Counted from the stretch's first letter, positions 11,113 through 23,620 are shown. The stretch: DNA of 64,000 nucleotides from Chondrus crispus (GCF_000350225.1 NW_005178676.1:193998-257997), one strand, 5' to 3'. The notes: generated by a model not told the origin, from the sequence alone. Numbers and translations: made by a program.

Positions 11113-14100
11113 GATGTCGATGGCGACAAACTCCAGCGGAGCTTTTGGCGTGAACAGCTTCATTTCCTTCGTGTTTCTTCTTAACTTCACCCTTTCCCGC
11201 GCACATGCGGCGCAATTCTTCGCGACTGCATAGCAGTCTAGGGCCATCGCAGGCCAGTAGAAATATCTTCTCAATGTCTTATAAAGTTTCCTGCCTCCCG
11301 GGTGGCCTGCTAATTTTGCGTAGTGCCTCAACCCTAGAACGCGGTCCCTTAACGATTGTGGTATCACCACTTGTACAAAATCCGCAGCGGTACGGCATAG
11401 AGTTCCTTCGAGTTCCTCGGTCTCCATGCTGAACTTTCTCACCTTTCCGGTGTCCATTTCTTCCTTGATGCGGTTGCAGAAGGGGTCGACGGCTTGCTCG
11501 CAAATGAGCTCCTCCAGACTGACAGCTTGGAATTGATCGAGGCGCTCAGGGGCGGTCCCCCCCTCAAGAGCGAGGATGTCGTCTAACGCGTCAAAATTGT
11601 CCTCTTCTTCCGCTGTACCCTCGGCCGGTTCGGCCATAAAGCATTGGATTTCGTCGTCGATTTCGTCGACGGTTTCTCCTGCGGTCCGCAATCTTGACAG
11701 GGCATCAGCTTGACTATTCGCCTTGCCCTTCTTGTACTTGATTTCGAAATCGAATTCCGAGAGGCGGAGCCTCCATCGGATTAATCTCCCGCTGGGGTCG
11801 GTTACGTTCATCAACCACCTCAATGAGGCATGGTCGGTATGCACAATGAAGTGCTCGCCATATAGATATGGTCTTAAAGTCTGTACGGCCCAAATTACTG
11901 CTAGACATTCTTTTTCTGATACAGAATAGTTTCTCTCGGCTGAGGCTAACGTTCTTGAAAAGAACCCGATGAGTTTACGTTGCGCATCCGGATGCGTTTG
12001 AACTAGTGCAGCGCCTATTTGATAGTCGCTTGCATCGATATCTACCGAGTAGGGTAGGTCCTTCTTCGGCAGCGCCAACACCGGCGGTGCCAAGATGGCG
12101 TCCTTGAGCTTATGAAAAGCTTTCTTGCACGGTTCGTCGAATCCTTCCAACTGGACCGGTTGTCCTTTCTTCAGTAGTTGGTTTAGAGGTTGCGCAACTT
12201 TCGCATAATGCAGAACGAACCTGCCGTAGACATTGCAAAGTCCCAAGAAGCTCCTGAGCTGGGTCTGCGTTTGAGGGTACCTCACTTGTTCCAATGCGAC
12301 GGTTCGCGCAGCGTCCACTTCCAATGTACCTGGCCGAACTACATGGCCCAGGTACTTGATCTTTTCGACGAAAAATTCACACTTGCGAAGCTTGAGCTTC
12401 ACACCTGCGGTCTTGTCGCGGTCGCATTCAGGGATAGGCATCTGGCAATATCTCGAAATCGCGTCCAACGCGGAGAAAACCTTGGTGTCACCAAGCGAGT
12501 CTAGACACTCATCCATGCGCAGTGAAGGGTACGTGTCCTTCACCGTCACTGCGTTCAGCCTGCGGTAGTTTACGCAAAAACGCATTTACCCGTCCGGCTT
12601 GGGCACCAGCAACACGGGCGACGCCCATTCTGACTGCGCTGGTTCTATCACTCCTGCCTCTAACATCTTCTGCACTTCTGCATCTTCTACTTCGCGGGCT
12701 TTAGGCCCGGCCCGATACGGGTCTTGTGCGATGGGACGGGTCTCGGGGATCAACTCGATCCGATGGACTGTGGTATTAATTTCGCCAAGCGTCCCATCCC
12801 ACATCCTTGAATACTTCTTCAAAATCCGACGGAACCGCTCGCGCAGCCGTTCCAGCACGTGGCTCAGGTCGAGGTCCTCCACGTCCGGCGGTGGGGGCTC
12901 AATCTGCTGCTCCGGCTTCGACGATGCCATCGCAGAGAGCCCACCCGACCGTTCTTGTGGCTGTTCCTCGCGCGCTTCTTCCGACGGTTCGCATCTTGTC
13001 TCGCCCTTAGGCGTCTTGTTAGAATTAGGAAAATTTTCGTTCTTCCTTTCTTGAATTCCGAGAACTTCACCAATGGTGGTTTTGCTCTCGAGCGCGGCTC
13101 TCGGGTGCGGTAATAATTCTGCCACCACTTGGCCTTTTTGCACCCTGACAGGGTACGTCCTAAAATTCGCAACGAGTAAACGAAATGGCCGGTCAGGCTC
13201 AACCTGAACGACACCATTCGTGCACGTCAACCCGTGCCTTCCGTACAACGACGAGTACGGCTGAACCACCACCAAGCCCGCCCTCTTCGAGGTGCATTCC
13301 ACGACGCGTTGCGTCCCTGGCTCGATAGTCGTGGCTCTTGCCACTTTTACCTTACCGACGCGTTGCGTCCCTAGCTCGATAGTCGTGGCTCTTGCCACTT
13401 TTACCTTAGGGAAAACTCGCTCCACCTTCCGAAATTCTCGTCCTCTCTCGGGACGAGATTCTTCTTCCCTTTTCTCGTCGAGAACCGCCTAACTACCGGA
13501 ACCTCCGAGAAATCCGCCAACTCAACCGTTTTCTTCCTTGGATAAATTGCTTCCACAAACCGGTCACAGTAGTCCGCGCCTAGAATTAGCGGGACGGCTA
13601 GTTTTTCGCATACAATAAACTCGGCTGCGGCCACAAATTTTCCAAGCCTCACAGGCATTCTAATTGTGCCGAGAGTCTGGAGTGGCCTGTTTTTCGCGTC
13701 GCCAATGTCTTGGATCGGTCCGCAGGACACTAGAGATTCCATTCCAGCCGGGAGTTCCAATTTTTGCACAAGGTTTGGTCCCACGCCGGTGTCTAATACA
13801 GACAACACCCGGCTCAACAGTCCGACTGTTGGTCCAATGTCCGCGTAAACTTTGTAGTTTTTTCGCGCAAGAACCAAAATCTTCTCGGGACACTCCCTTC
13901 GCTTAACCATGTACCAGGGTCTTCGAACTTCTTCCAGCGGATGATCTCGGGCTCGGCTCAAAATTTTCTTGACTTGAGCTGGCCCTTTGGGCTTATCCAC
14001 CAATCCAACAACCTCCTCATCGGCACCTGATTCTTCCCTTAGAGACGGGGAACGGGGCTGAGCCCCGGGCACAGTACGTCGACTCTGTGCCTCTCGCGGC

Positions 14101-14249
14101 TCATGCCAGATTCCCCTCTCTAGTTTTCCTGCCGCGGCGGGTTCCTTCTCACGTCCGACGACGCGGGCCCCGTCGCGGGCCTTCTGAAGGGTTGGTTCGG
14201 CCTCGGCGTCGAAGCACTCGGCGTGCTCGCCGTCTGCGAGTCGAACCAA
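11113..14249 (-). pseudogene. pol: B pol: protease, RT lacking catalytic core, RNase H, partial integrase
   Basis: The protease region holds VLDTGVGPNLV, a normal DTG site, at about 13780-13810. RT starts well (VLLVPKPDG, then a stop at about 12586, then MRFCVNYRRLNAVT) but jumps from ECDRDKT to AGVKLKLRKCEFF near 12400. It therefore lacks the fingers/palm segment with FGLKNAPATFQ and the YLDD catalytic motif, roughly 65 residues. RNase H (SVDIDASDYQIGAAL) and the integrase HHCC zinc domain (HYAKLAGHPGG through CAACAR) follow. The protein breaks at PLEFVAIDIC, the start of the integrase core, where A1 inserted. The protease and RT segments are in different frames. Confidence 0.85.
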
Positions 14250-16429
14250 CTCTTGACCTTCAGGTAACTCGTCGATGGTATCCCTAATCTCTCCATCGGA
14301 GACAACGCCTCATAATTTCCCAAAACTCGGTGCATTTCCCGGAGGGAAAGAATACACGTTGGCGCGGCGTGCCCCTTTTCGTAACAATGATAGCACACCA
14401 GTCCGTGCGTCTTGACGGGATATTGCGGCCTAGGTCCTCCACGGGCCGGCGGCCTTCCTTGACGTTGCGGCCCTTCTATCCAGCCTGGCCTTCGAAACGT
14501 CGTACCCTTGTCTTCCATCGGAATGCGCGGCGGCGGCGTGTGGCCGCGCCCCCGAAACATCATCACGGGATCCGTGGGCTCTGAAAACCACTCCGTCGTG
14601 TACGTAGGCGTCGGTAGAGTTGACGACCCGCTTGCCCCGTTGTTGTCGTGTCCGTAGCCCTCCGATGGCTCAATAAAATTGCCTTCGGCTACCAAGGCTC
14701 CTTCATACTGATTTTCGCTGCCTCCGTGCGCACTGCGTTCATCCGACGCGGAGATTGTCTCGGCTAAGTGAACGGCGCCCTGACTTTTACGACCGGGATA
14801 AGAAGCCCTCGGCTTCTTACCCGCCCTGATCGTCGACGGCGTCTGAATCGTGACCTTCTTGGTCTTCTTGTCCTAAGTGCGGCTCGCCGAACCATGCGCC
14901 TTCGCGTAATTAACTAGTCTCAAAAACGAAACGTTTCGATTGTCTTGTCGGTATTGAGATACCATTGGCTTGATACTCGAATCGAGTCCTTCAATAAAAA
15001 TCTTCATTTGTTCTTCCATCGAATATACGTTTCCACATCGATTGCTCGCGTCCGTCAGACGGATATAAAATTCCATCTCGTCTTCAGACGGTCCTTGCTG
15101 AACTTCTCGCAAAGCGAGCACAGCTTGACGGATCGCCTCGTCGGTTGCTGAACTCCTCAACAACCACTGTACGGCCTCTGGCCAAACGGATACCTTTCCG
15201 TGGTGGAACCCGGCCGTCTGAGACACCGAAGTGTACTGTCTCAGGGCGATGCCGCTTAGAAATTCGGGCAACAAGCGGATCGCTTGCCCCTCGTTCATTT
15301 CTTGAGTATCAAACTCTTGAACTAATTTTGCCAAAAAATCCAACAAAAAGGACCCCGTCCTCACCTGTGAACGTGTTATCCTTCTTCACCTTAGGCGGAA
15401 TATCTCTCCTGATTGTTGGCACGGCGGTCCGCCGGGAACTTGACAAATATGTCTGCGGGTTCAGCAAGCGGTACGTTTGGTACGAAAGTAATTTCTTGAA
15501 GAGGTAGTTGGTCGGATTCAGCTCCTCCAACTCCTCCCATCGCGGCCCGCGCCGCGTTGCGACATCTTCGGGATCCGCGTCCTTGTCTCTCCGCGAGGCG
15601 GACGAAGTGATCCCGCCCCGTCTGGAGGTCATTTTCTTGCCCTGCGAAATTCCTTTTCCTTCCTCTGAACGATGTTCGGAATCGCTGGCATGGTTCGACG
15701 AACCGTCGTCACCATCTTCAGAAAGACCATTTGACTCGGTCATGGAGTCTTGGTCCTCCGGCTCGTCACTGCCGTGACTCTTGCTCCGGCGTCGCAGAAT
15801 CTTCTTCGAGGTCTTCGACTTGGAACTCCGCTGCACCGCGGCCTTGTCCTTCTTCGATCGACGGTCGCCTTCTCGACCCGTTGGGAGCAGCTCTTGCCGG
15901 GCGACCTGTTCAAGGTCCTTGAGACGATGAGCGGCGCGGTCGAACCTGTCGTCGATACTGCTTCTAAATTTACCTAAGGACTCCAAAGCTTGATTCGCGT
16001 CGCGCCTGGCGTCCTTAACTGAACTTTTCAGCGAAGCTAGGACCTCCGGTTCCAGACCGTCCGTCGCCTCAACTCTCTCCTTCTCGACGAGATCCACTCG
16101 AGCCGATAGCTCTCCAAAACGGTTTGGAACTCGGATGCTTGCAACTCCAGTTGCTTCCGGACGAGGGCTAATTCAGCCTCGAGATTTTTCGTCATCTCTT
16201 GGCGAATTTCCTCGGCCATCTTCTCGAACCTGTAAGATTGGTTATCCTTGTCGGTTTCAATCCCCGTCGGGGATTCTTGAGCTTCGGGATCCGTGGCCGT
16301 ATTGGCCTGGCTTCGGGTGCGGGGACCTCGCGGGATCCTCGACGCCCTTGCCGATCCGCTCCTACTCGCCCCGGGACCGAGTCCCCGGGTGCGCTTGTCG
16401 ACATGGCTCGTACGAGCGAACCTACACAA
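14120..16429 (-). pseudogene. gag: B gag, frameshifted
   Basis: Pieces in order: a coiled-coil N-terminal part (16037-16429, rich in Glu, Lys, Arg), a long Ser/Lys/Asp-rich linker (15309-16097), a capsid-like helical segment (14873-15364) with the pattern QWLLRSSATDEAI and EQMKIFIEGLDSSIKP, then a CCHC knuckle CYHCYEKGHAAPTC (14120-14695). The capsid segment matches the corresponding part of element C by eye (WLLRTYAT, LFIEGLLPAIKP). At least two frameshifts separate the pieces. The last piece overlaps the start of the protease frame. Confidence 0.8.
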
Positions 16430-16469
16430 AAAAAGTTACAAACAAAAAATAAAAAGAGACTCCGTTACC

Positions 16470-16566
16470 CAGACCACTTTTGTAGTCCAACTCCAGATCA
16501 AACCTGTCGTCGACACAATTCTAGGTCGGGTTTGCTGTAGACAATTGTAGGTCGGGAGACCACTTT
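16470..16566 (-). other. B leader with primer binding site and a partly duplicated LTR edge
   Basis: The primer site TGGTCTCCCGACC (minus strand) is at 16550-16562, a few bases from the LTR start. The phrase AGACCACTTTTGTAGT occurs at 16471-16486 and again at 16558-16573, and ACAATT(C/G)TAGGTCGGG also occurs twice, so the LTR/primer-site junction appears partly duplicated with an offset of 87 bases. Confidence 0.5.
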
Positions 16567-17527
16567 TGTAGTGCAATGTGCCTGGCAGGCCGCGAACACA
16601 GTCCGACGGTCAAACAAAAAGAAGAAAAACAACAACAGCAACAACCACTGCCGATGGCACGCGCTACGGAGCGTTCGAGACTCCCTTTCCCCTTCTGTGG
16701 GCTTGCGGCCCACGGTAGCTCAACTCCGACGGCGGGGTTAAGGAAAGATGCCCGCCCCGGGAGGATAATGGTGGTAGAGACTTGTGAAGACTTGAGTGCT
16801 CGACGAGTGCGGGTTGGGCTTGTCTACGAGGATGTAACCGCGGTTCGCTGGGTTGTAAAGCCAATGCTCGGCGAGCGTCTTCAGCACCTTGGGTATAATT
16901 CAAGGTCTTCGACGGGGGTTTGTTCAGCACTACCCGACGGGATCGTAACCGTGTAGCAACGCTACTACCGACGTGTCGCCCGATGGCTAAAAACACCCTC
17001 ACCAGCGCGATCGCGATCGCGGTAGGCGGTACCAACTCTGTCTTATACAGTAAGACCTTCGACGGAGGCGTCGGTGCAACAGCCTTCCGACGGAACTTGA
17101 AACAGTAGCAGCGCTACACAACGTGTTGCCCGATGGCTAAAACACCGACACCGGATCGGTCGCAACCAACTCCAGTGGAACTAACACAATTAAGGGAAAA
17201 ATAGAGGTAGAGATAGAAAAGAATAGGGAAATAAAGGAAAAAGGAAAGGGAACCCCCGAGCGCAAAGGATGCCGTAGGCTTAGGTAAAAGGGAGCGTCTT
17301 GCTAGAGACGGACTTCGACCGAGGCGACATTCAACTCTGGCAACAACTCGGATTACCTTTACTGACTTGGTGGTCAGAGGGCTAAGGTATATATCGCCCC
17401 GCCGAAGCCACTACAGTAGCTCGCAGCGCTAGATCCTAAATCTAATCTAGTGTCAGCAAAATTAATGCCAACTAATTAACTAAATAAAATAAAATAATTA
17501 AAAATTAAAACTGTGCAATTATTCACA
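16567..17527 (-). repeat. B 5' LTR (about 960 bp)
   Basis: Starts TGTAGTGCAATG on the plus strand right after the primer site and ends in ATTCACA where coding similarity to element C begins. The right edge is inferred from the CA end and the neighbour, not from a second LTR. It contains an imperfect tandem repeat: AGCAACGCTACTACC and later AGCAGCGCTACACAA, each followed by an ACGTGT(C/T)GCCCGATGGCTAA block, near 16956-17000 and 17107-17143. GATCGCGATCGCGATC-like palindromic sequence lies near 17010. AT-rich at 17440-17520. Confidence 0.6.
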
Positions 17528-17639
17528 CGTGTGTCCCCCAACCCGGACTACTTTTCAAATCCAAATATTTTCCTTTCTTTTCACCCCCCTTTTCAGGTGC
17601 GTATTGCACTACAATCTCCTCAACCCGCCGGCGAAGGAG

Positions 17640-18616
17640 GCGTGTGAATCCCATCGAGGATATTTCCGAAGCAATCAAGGGATTGCGTCGTGGCCAGCAG
17701 CAGTGAACTGGTTGCTTCGTACGTATGCTACGAATATTCAGATCGAGCAAGCGCTCTCTGTGGTCCGGTATTTACGCCAAGAACCCGGCGAAGTTGAGAC
17801 CAAGTATGCGACTCGTATGTTAACCGCCCTCGCGCGGTGTGGGGACATGCATTCCCCCTATGAACGCACTACCTTGTTCATAGAGGGCCTCCTTCCGGCG
17901 ATCAAGCCGTTGGTGCTCCAAGCAAGGGAGAATCCCCCCGTTACTCATTCGAGGACACGGTGGCCGAAGCCCGGGCTCAAGGGGCGGCCTAACGCGCGCA
18001 GACGGCTAGCGCGAGAAGACGCGTCGACTTCGCGAGACCCGCCGCGAAGCAAGTGTTGGCGATGGCAGACAGTATGCCCTCGTCGACAGTCGCGGGTCTG
18101 ACCCCGAGCTATCATACCGGCCTGGACGGTGAGAACTTCCTCGCCAATGACGAGCCGTTCACCGCCGCGGCTGGATCACCGTCATTTCGCACCGAGGGGT
18201 CCTCATTTAACGACAGGGATTCGCTGTTCTACGGAGAGCGGCGGCCGGCCTACAAGGACCCGCCCCGGATTCCGAGACCGCGCGAGAAGTCTCCCGGTTT
18301 TGACGGTCGAGAGGGAACCCGGCACATGAAGACACCTTCCCTGCAAATCATGTGCTACACATGCTACAAAGTCGGGGATCATATTAACCCCGACTGTAGC
18401 ATGAAGGTGCGCGATGTGTCGCTCGTCCCTCATAATTTTGAGAAGCTCACGGCGGCACAGAAGACCCGTGTCCCGCCAGACGCGTACTTGCGCGCTGTAG
18501 CCCTCCTCAGTTTCGAGGCTAATCGGCTGATCGCACCCGTCTTGTCGTCGAAACCTCCCTCCGCTTCGGAGAAATCAAGCCCTCCGAACGGCAAGACCGC
18601 ACCTCCGAAAAACTAG
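17640..18616 (+). pseudogene. gag: C gag, 5' truncated and frameshifted
   Basis: The capsid-like segment starts abruptly near 17640 (WPAAVNWLLRTYAT, then LFIEGLLPAIKPLVLQ) after the LTR of B, so the first part of gag is missing. A frame change at about 18000-18060 leads to the C-terminal part. This carries a CCHC zinc knuckle CYTCYKVGDHINPDC (about 18349-18393) and ends at TAG 18614. Frame open upstream of 17640 is not gag-like. Similar by eye to the gag of B and D. Confidence 0.8.
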
Positions 18617-18696
18617 GAGACCCACAGCTGAAAATCGCTGACATTCCATCTCGGGATACCGCGTCACCCCCGCCCCCGAAACCGGCGATCCGCGTC

Positions 18697-19552
18697 TTGG
18701 GACGGAGACACGCTCGCCAAGCGAGTCCCTCCAACCCCGATCCGACAGCCATGGGGACGCTCCGCCGACCGTGGCGTCTGAACATCGGGAGGCACTCCCC
18801 CGATGACAAGGCCGTCGAGTCAGTTTATACACTGTCTCGACGTAATTACAAGGTCTACGCAGACCTTGGGCTCCCCACGTCCATCATGGTGCGTCAACTC
18901 ACCATCCTGGACACGGGTGCCTGCTCCAATTTTGTCCGCGCCAACACCCTGCCCAAAGGATGGGAGAGCTTAATCGAACCGGGGAAAGTCCCGACTATCG
19001 CCGACGCGAACGGGCTGGCATTACGAACAAGCGGGTCCGTCACCCTCGTTGTTCGACAAGCAACTCGCACCATGAAATGTAAGTTCATCGTGTGCGAGCG
19101 CCTCGCAGCTCCAGTCATCCTGGGCTGTGACATTAACAACAATTTTGTCGAGGCCATCTATCCACGTCGGAAAGTGGTTGAGCTCGACGATGGGACAAAA
19201 GTCCCCATCGTGAGAAAACCGGCAACTCGTCGAGCCGAAGCGCCTCTGCTTCCCTCGGAACAGGAGTATGACAACGACCCGGGTCGAGTTTCCCCCAAAC
19301 TCAAGGTGTCTCGCCCGGTTATCATAAAACCCGGGACGCAACTCTGGGTGCATGTGACCAACGGTCGTACGAGTCTTTCTGTATTGGAACCCAACCCGCA
19401 GCTATATGCGAAACACTGCGTCTCCCTGTCGAATGGGGTCGCGCACATGACCGCACTTCGAGAGTTCTAGATATTGGTGGCCAACTTCGCCACGGCCCCC
19501 AAGCGCCTCTCGAAGAACGAGGTGCTGGTGTACGTTCCCCCCTCCGCGTGCC
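18697..19552 (+). pseudogene. pro: C protease and linker
   Basis: Retropepsin-type aspartic protease: ILDTGACSNFV (catalytic DTG) at about 18907-18940, with the flap and hydrophobic core strands following, and VILGCDINNNFVEAIYPRRK near 19117-19170 matching the equivalent strand of B. A TAG at 19468-19470 interrupts the linker (REF, stop, ILVANFATAPKR). The frame must then shift to enter the RT frame that opens at 19553. Confidence 0.8.
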
Positions 19553-22500
19553 ATGATACGCACCGCGATGTCTCTCGACGCCCTCCTGGCGGCGGAATTT
19601 ACAGAAGGGGACGAGCCCCAATCTGAGAAGGGGGAGAAGCTCCCCCCGGCTTCTTCGAAGGAAGAACCTCAAGAGGTTGACGCTGTCTCCCTCCAACATC
19701 TCCCGTGGCATGTCCGCACTCGAGTACGTGACATGCTTACGCCGTACTCCCGTATGTGGAGTGGCGATCTCGGGGAAGTCCGGGCTACGCAGCACCGGAT
19801 CGAACTCAACCCCGGCTCGAAGCCGTTTCGATGTCAGCCATATCGGGCTGGACCACGGTCTCGACAAGCCGAACAAGACGCCGTGGATGGGATGATCTCA
19901 AGCGGGGTCATCTCCCGATCACAATCAGAGTGGGCATCCCCGGTGGTTCTCATCCCCAAACCGGATGGATCCCTCCGTTTCTGCGTCGATTACAGACAAT
20001 TGAACGCGATGACAGGACGTGACACTTACCCGATTCCTCGGATGAACGAGTTTATGGACTCGCTCGGCGAAGCGAACGTGTTCACAACTCTAAATTGTAA
20101 CTCGGGTTATTGGCAAATCCCCGTTGCGGAAGAAGACCGTCCGAAAACCACGTTCACGTGTCATGCCGGTACTTATCAATTGAACCGAATGCCGTTCGGG
20201 CTAATGAACGCGCCCGCCACCTTCCAACGGATGTTGGACATTCTCCTCTCCGGATACCGATGGAAGAGCTGCCTCATCTATCTAGATGACATTATCATAT
20301 TCTCGAAGGATTATGAAACTCATCTCAAGGATGTCAAGGTTATTCCCTCTGCTTTACAACAAGAGGGGTTATCACTGAAATTGAACAAGTGTAAATTCTT
20401 TCAGGACTCTGTGGAGTACCTGGGTCACATCATTCGACCCGGGGAACTTCATGTCCACCCGAAGAATGTCTCGGCTCTGGCCGAGGCCAAGCAGCCACGA
20501 GCCCAGACTGAACTTCGCTCGTTTCTGGGTATGTGTAACGTGTACCGACGTTTCGTCGACCACATGGCCAAGATTGCGGCGCCAATAACGTCCATGCTTA
20601 CCTTGGGGGAGCCCGATCGGCTCCCCGAACTGGACGAAGACCGCAGGTCGGCCTTCGAAGCTTTGAAGACTTGCATGATTTCCCGGCCGGTATTGCGACT
20701 ACCGCGGCTGCGGCTACTGTATTCCCTCGACACGTATGCCTCCGACGCCCAACTCGGTTGCACATTATTACAGCAACACGAGGATGGTAACAGATACCCC
20801 GTCGGGTTCTGGTCTCGGACGCTCTCGTCTGCGGAAATGAATTACTACACAACGGAGAAAGAATGTTTGGCCATTGTATGGGCCATTCAGACGCTGCGTC
20901 CTTACCTGGAACGCGAGCGGTTCACGGTTAATACCGACCATCATTCCCTACGCTGGTTAATGAATCTCGTCGACGCAAGCGGGCGTCTAGCACGGTGGCG
21001 CTTGCGCCTAGCCGTGTTTGACTTCGACGTCACGTACGTGAAGGGCATAAAGAAGTGTCTCTCCGACGCCCTCAGTCAAATACCGTCTACAGGGGGCACA
21101 TCCGTCCCCATCAACGAAGAAGTACCGTGCTTCTCCGTTATGGAGTTTGACGAAGACAAGCCGGAAGTGGCATCCGAGGAGTGGGACGACGACATTCACG
21201 AGGGATGCTTCGGCCTCACCCCCCCGGCTTACACGGCCGCCATTACACACGACGAGATTGTACTCGCTCAACACTTCGACCCGATCTGTAAGGAGATCAC
21301 TTCCCATCTTGAGAAGGGGGAGGGTGTGGCCCAAATTCGCCTTTCCAAGTTCTTCATGAACAAGGAAGGGGTACTTTGTCTGAAAGCGCACCTTGACGGT
21401 GTTGAGCAAATCGTCGTTCCAACCATTCTGCGTGAGCGAGTGTTGTATATGGCGCATTACCCCGCCGCCTCGGGACATCCCGGAGGCAGGCGTTTGTTCT
21501 ACACATTAAGACAACGGTACTACTGGCCGAGTATGTCCGTCGACGCATACGCCACAGTCAGAAGGTGCTCCGACTGTGCGAAAGCTCGCATTAAATTGCG
21601 TAAGCACAACGCCAAGTTGAAAACGTTCCCTCTGATGGGACCCTTGGAGTTTATCGCTATTGACATCCTAGGCGAACTCCCCAGAACGCCAAGAGGCAAT
21701 CGATACCTCTTGGTAATATCTGATCGTTACTCAAAGCTGACCCGAACGGGGCCGCTTAAGAGAATTACCACCGAGACCGTTGCTCAGGCGTTCGCCAGAC
21801 ACTGGGTCTTCGTATACGAGGCCCCAGTGAAGCTACTCTCCGAAAATGGCAGTCAAATCACGTCAAGGTTCTTCCTTGCTGTGTGCAAAATCCTCCGCGT
21901 CGAAAGCGTGTTCACCACAGCTTATGACCCACAGGGTAATGGACAGGTGGAGAGGTTCGACCGCACCCTGGTTTCCTCCCTACGGCACTACCTAGCCGAC
22001 AACCAACGCGATTGGGATCAGTTTACCGACGCGCTAACCTACGGTTACAACTGTACCGTGAACCGCATGATCGGCATGAAGCCGTTTAATCTCTTGTTAT
22101 TTCGGATACCGTCGCCGCTTTCCATCCAACAGACCCCTACGATGGGGCCCGATGTCTCGCGGACGCAATACAAGCTCCGGTTCATACCGTGGTTGCGCGG
22201 GCTAATGTCAACAGCCCGCGACACGCTGCTCGCCGGTCAAGACCGCTATAAACGCGATTTCGACAAGAAATTGCGGACGCCGACACCGCACTACTTAATA
22301 GATGATCACGTCCTCATCGAGCGAGAGACATCCCTGCAAGTGGATGAGAAGACGGATAAGGACCGGGTCAATAACAAGTTAGCCCCTCGGACGGAAGGGC
22401 CATCCCCGGTGGTGGCCCTAGATGAGCATACAGTGACCATTGTCCGGACTACAGGCCTGAGGGACCGAGTCTCGAGAGACCGCATTGTGAAAGCCCCTAG

Positions 22501-22663
22501 TCTCCGGACCAAGCTCACAGACCTAACACCCCCGGTGGTGACCACCCCCGTCGACGCTGAGACGGAAACCTACGCCCCCTTCGGCAATCGAAAGTGCCGC
22601 CGCTACTTCTCTTCCCATCGGGGTCACGACCCCTCCGACAGAGGACGAGTTCGACCCAGGTGA
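19553..22663 (+). pseudogene. pol: C RT, RNase H and integrase, catalytic residues altered
   Basis: A single 1036-codon frame without a stop. RT: WASPVVLIPKPDG, then FTTLNCNSGYWQ, where the first catalytic Asp of motif A (usually TLDCNSG) is Asn; the YLDDIIIFS motif is intact. RNase H: LDTYASDAQLG, where the usual DTDAS is DTYAS. Integrase: HHCC zinc domain (HYPAASGHPGG to CSDCAKAR), AIDILGEL, then LLSENGSQ, where the second catalytic Asp is Glu, and QVERFDRTL. So three of four sites carry substitutions although the frame is open. Probably an old, non-functional copy that has escaped stop codons. Confidence 0.88.
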
Positions 22664-23620
22664 ACCGGGGATCTACCCCCCACGCCAACTGAAACGGACA
22701 ATCGCACCCCTACTCGCGATGGGAACGAGAACGCGACGCGCAACGCGACAGTAACCCGACCTTCGGGGTCAAAACACGTTACCTGGAACGCAGGGAGCGC
22801 CCCTACATCGGGATTATTAGAGGCCCTCCGAGGCGACTCGCACCCCCGGATCATATCCAAATTGACTCCGAGTTCTGGCTCTACGGGTGGACAAACCGGG
22901 ATACAGACGGCACCTTCTCTTACCCAGGATAGTAGCCTGGGAAGAGAAGGTGCCGTCTGTATCCCGGCCGTAGTACGGCCTCGCAACCAACGTACCGGGA
23001 AGACGAGACCGAAATCACCACAACCTCGGAAAGCGGATCCCGCCCTGAGAGGCGACAATTCGCCGAGCGAGCAAACGCGTACCTTCACCGCCAAGCCCCT
23101 GGAAACGTGGAGACGGGACCCGGAGAAAAATCAAAAGAAAATCTCCCCAACCAAGCCGGCAGCAAGAGCGGGGATCACGGACTCCACTCGCGGCCCAAAT
23201 GAGACGCCGCCAAGTACAGAGCAGATCGCCGGACGACACGTCGCGAAACTAGCGTCTATGTGTACCTTCGGTCAACCTCTCCTCATTTCTCCGAGACGTC
23301 CTCAGCCCCCGGCACTCGCGGCTGATGCTTCATCTCAACACGCGTCAAACACGCCCTCAGAGGCGACGAACCGACCCCCTTTGACGATGGAGGACCCCAA
23401 CACCTATGTGGTCGAGGCCCTAACTGGCCACAAACCGGGGACAGAGGGGATGCCTTTATTGCGCGTGCGGTGGTATGGATACTCAGCAGACGACGCTACC
23501 TGGGAACCCGCTAATTTCAGCAATTACAACACGGTCGCACGGTACTGCATACGCAAGCGCATCCCCGTACCAACACTTCAGTTGTGGTCGACCCCGGACA
23601 GTGTGGAGGTCGACAACTAA
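22664..23620 (+). pseudogene. C Pol C-terminal tail with chromodomain
   Basis: Same frame as the preceding 1036 codons, separated only by TGA at 22661-22663. A long Pro/Thr/Arg-rich linker is followed by a chromodomain at about 23397-23580: YVVEALTGHK, LRVRWYGYSADDATWEP. Chromodomains of chromoviral integrases bind modified histones and steer integration. A foldback at 22896-22967 lies in the linker. Confidence 0.8.
22896..22967. repeat. Long near-perfect inverted repeat (foldback)
   Basis: Left arm 22896-22928 and right arm 22936-22967 are exact reverse complements apart from one bulged A. Loop is 7 bases (22929-22935). It lies within a translated linker, in frame, so RNA would fold into a 32-bp hairpin. 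I see no such foldback in the other elements. Confidence 0.95.

Larger units (their letters stand above)
11113..17527 (-). mobile_element. Gypsy element B, interrupted by A1
   Basis: Minus-strand Ty3/gypsy copy with 5' LTR (16567-17527), leader, gag, protease, RT and RNase H, and the start of integrase. Coding continues up to 11113, where the A1 LTR begins; the rest of its integrase and its 3' LTR should lie left of A1, outside the window. Its own right LTR end abuts a gag of opposite strand (element C), so B inserted into C. It is decayed by frameshifts, a stop and an internal RT deletion. Confidence 0.85.
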
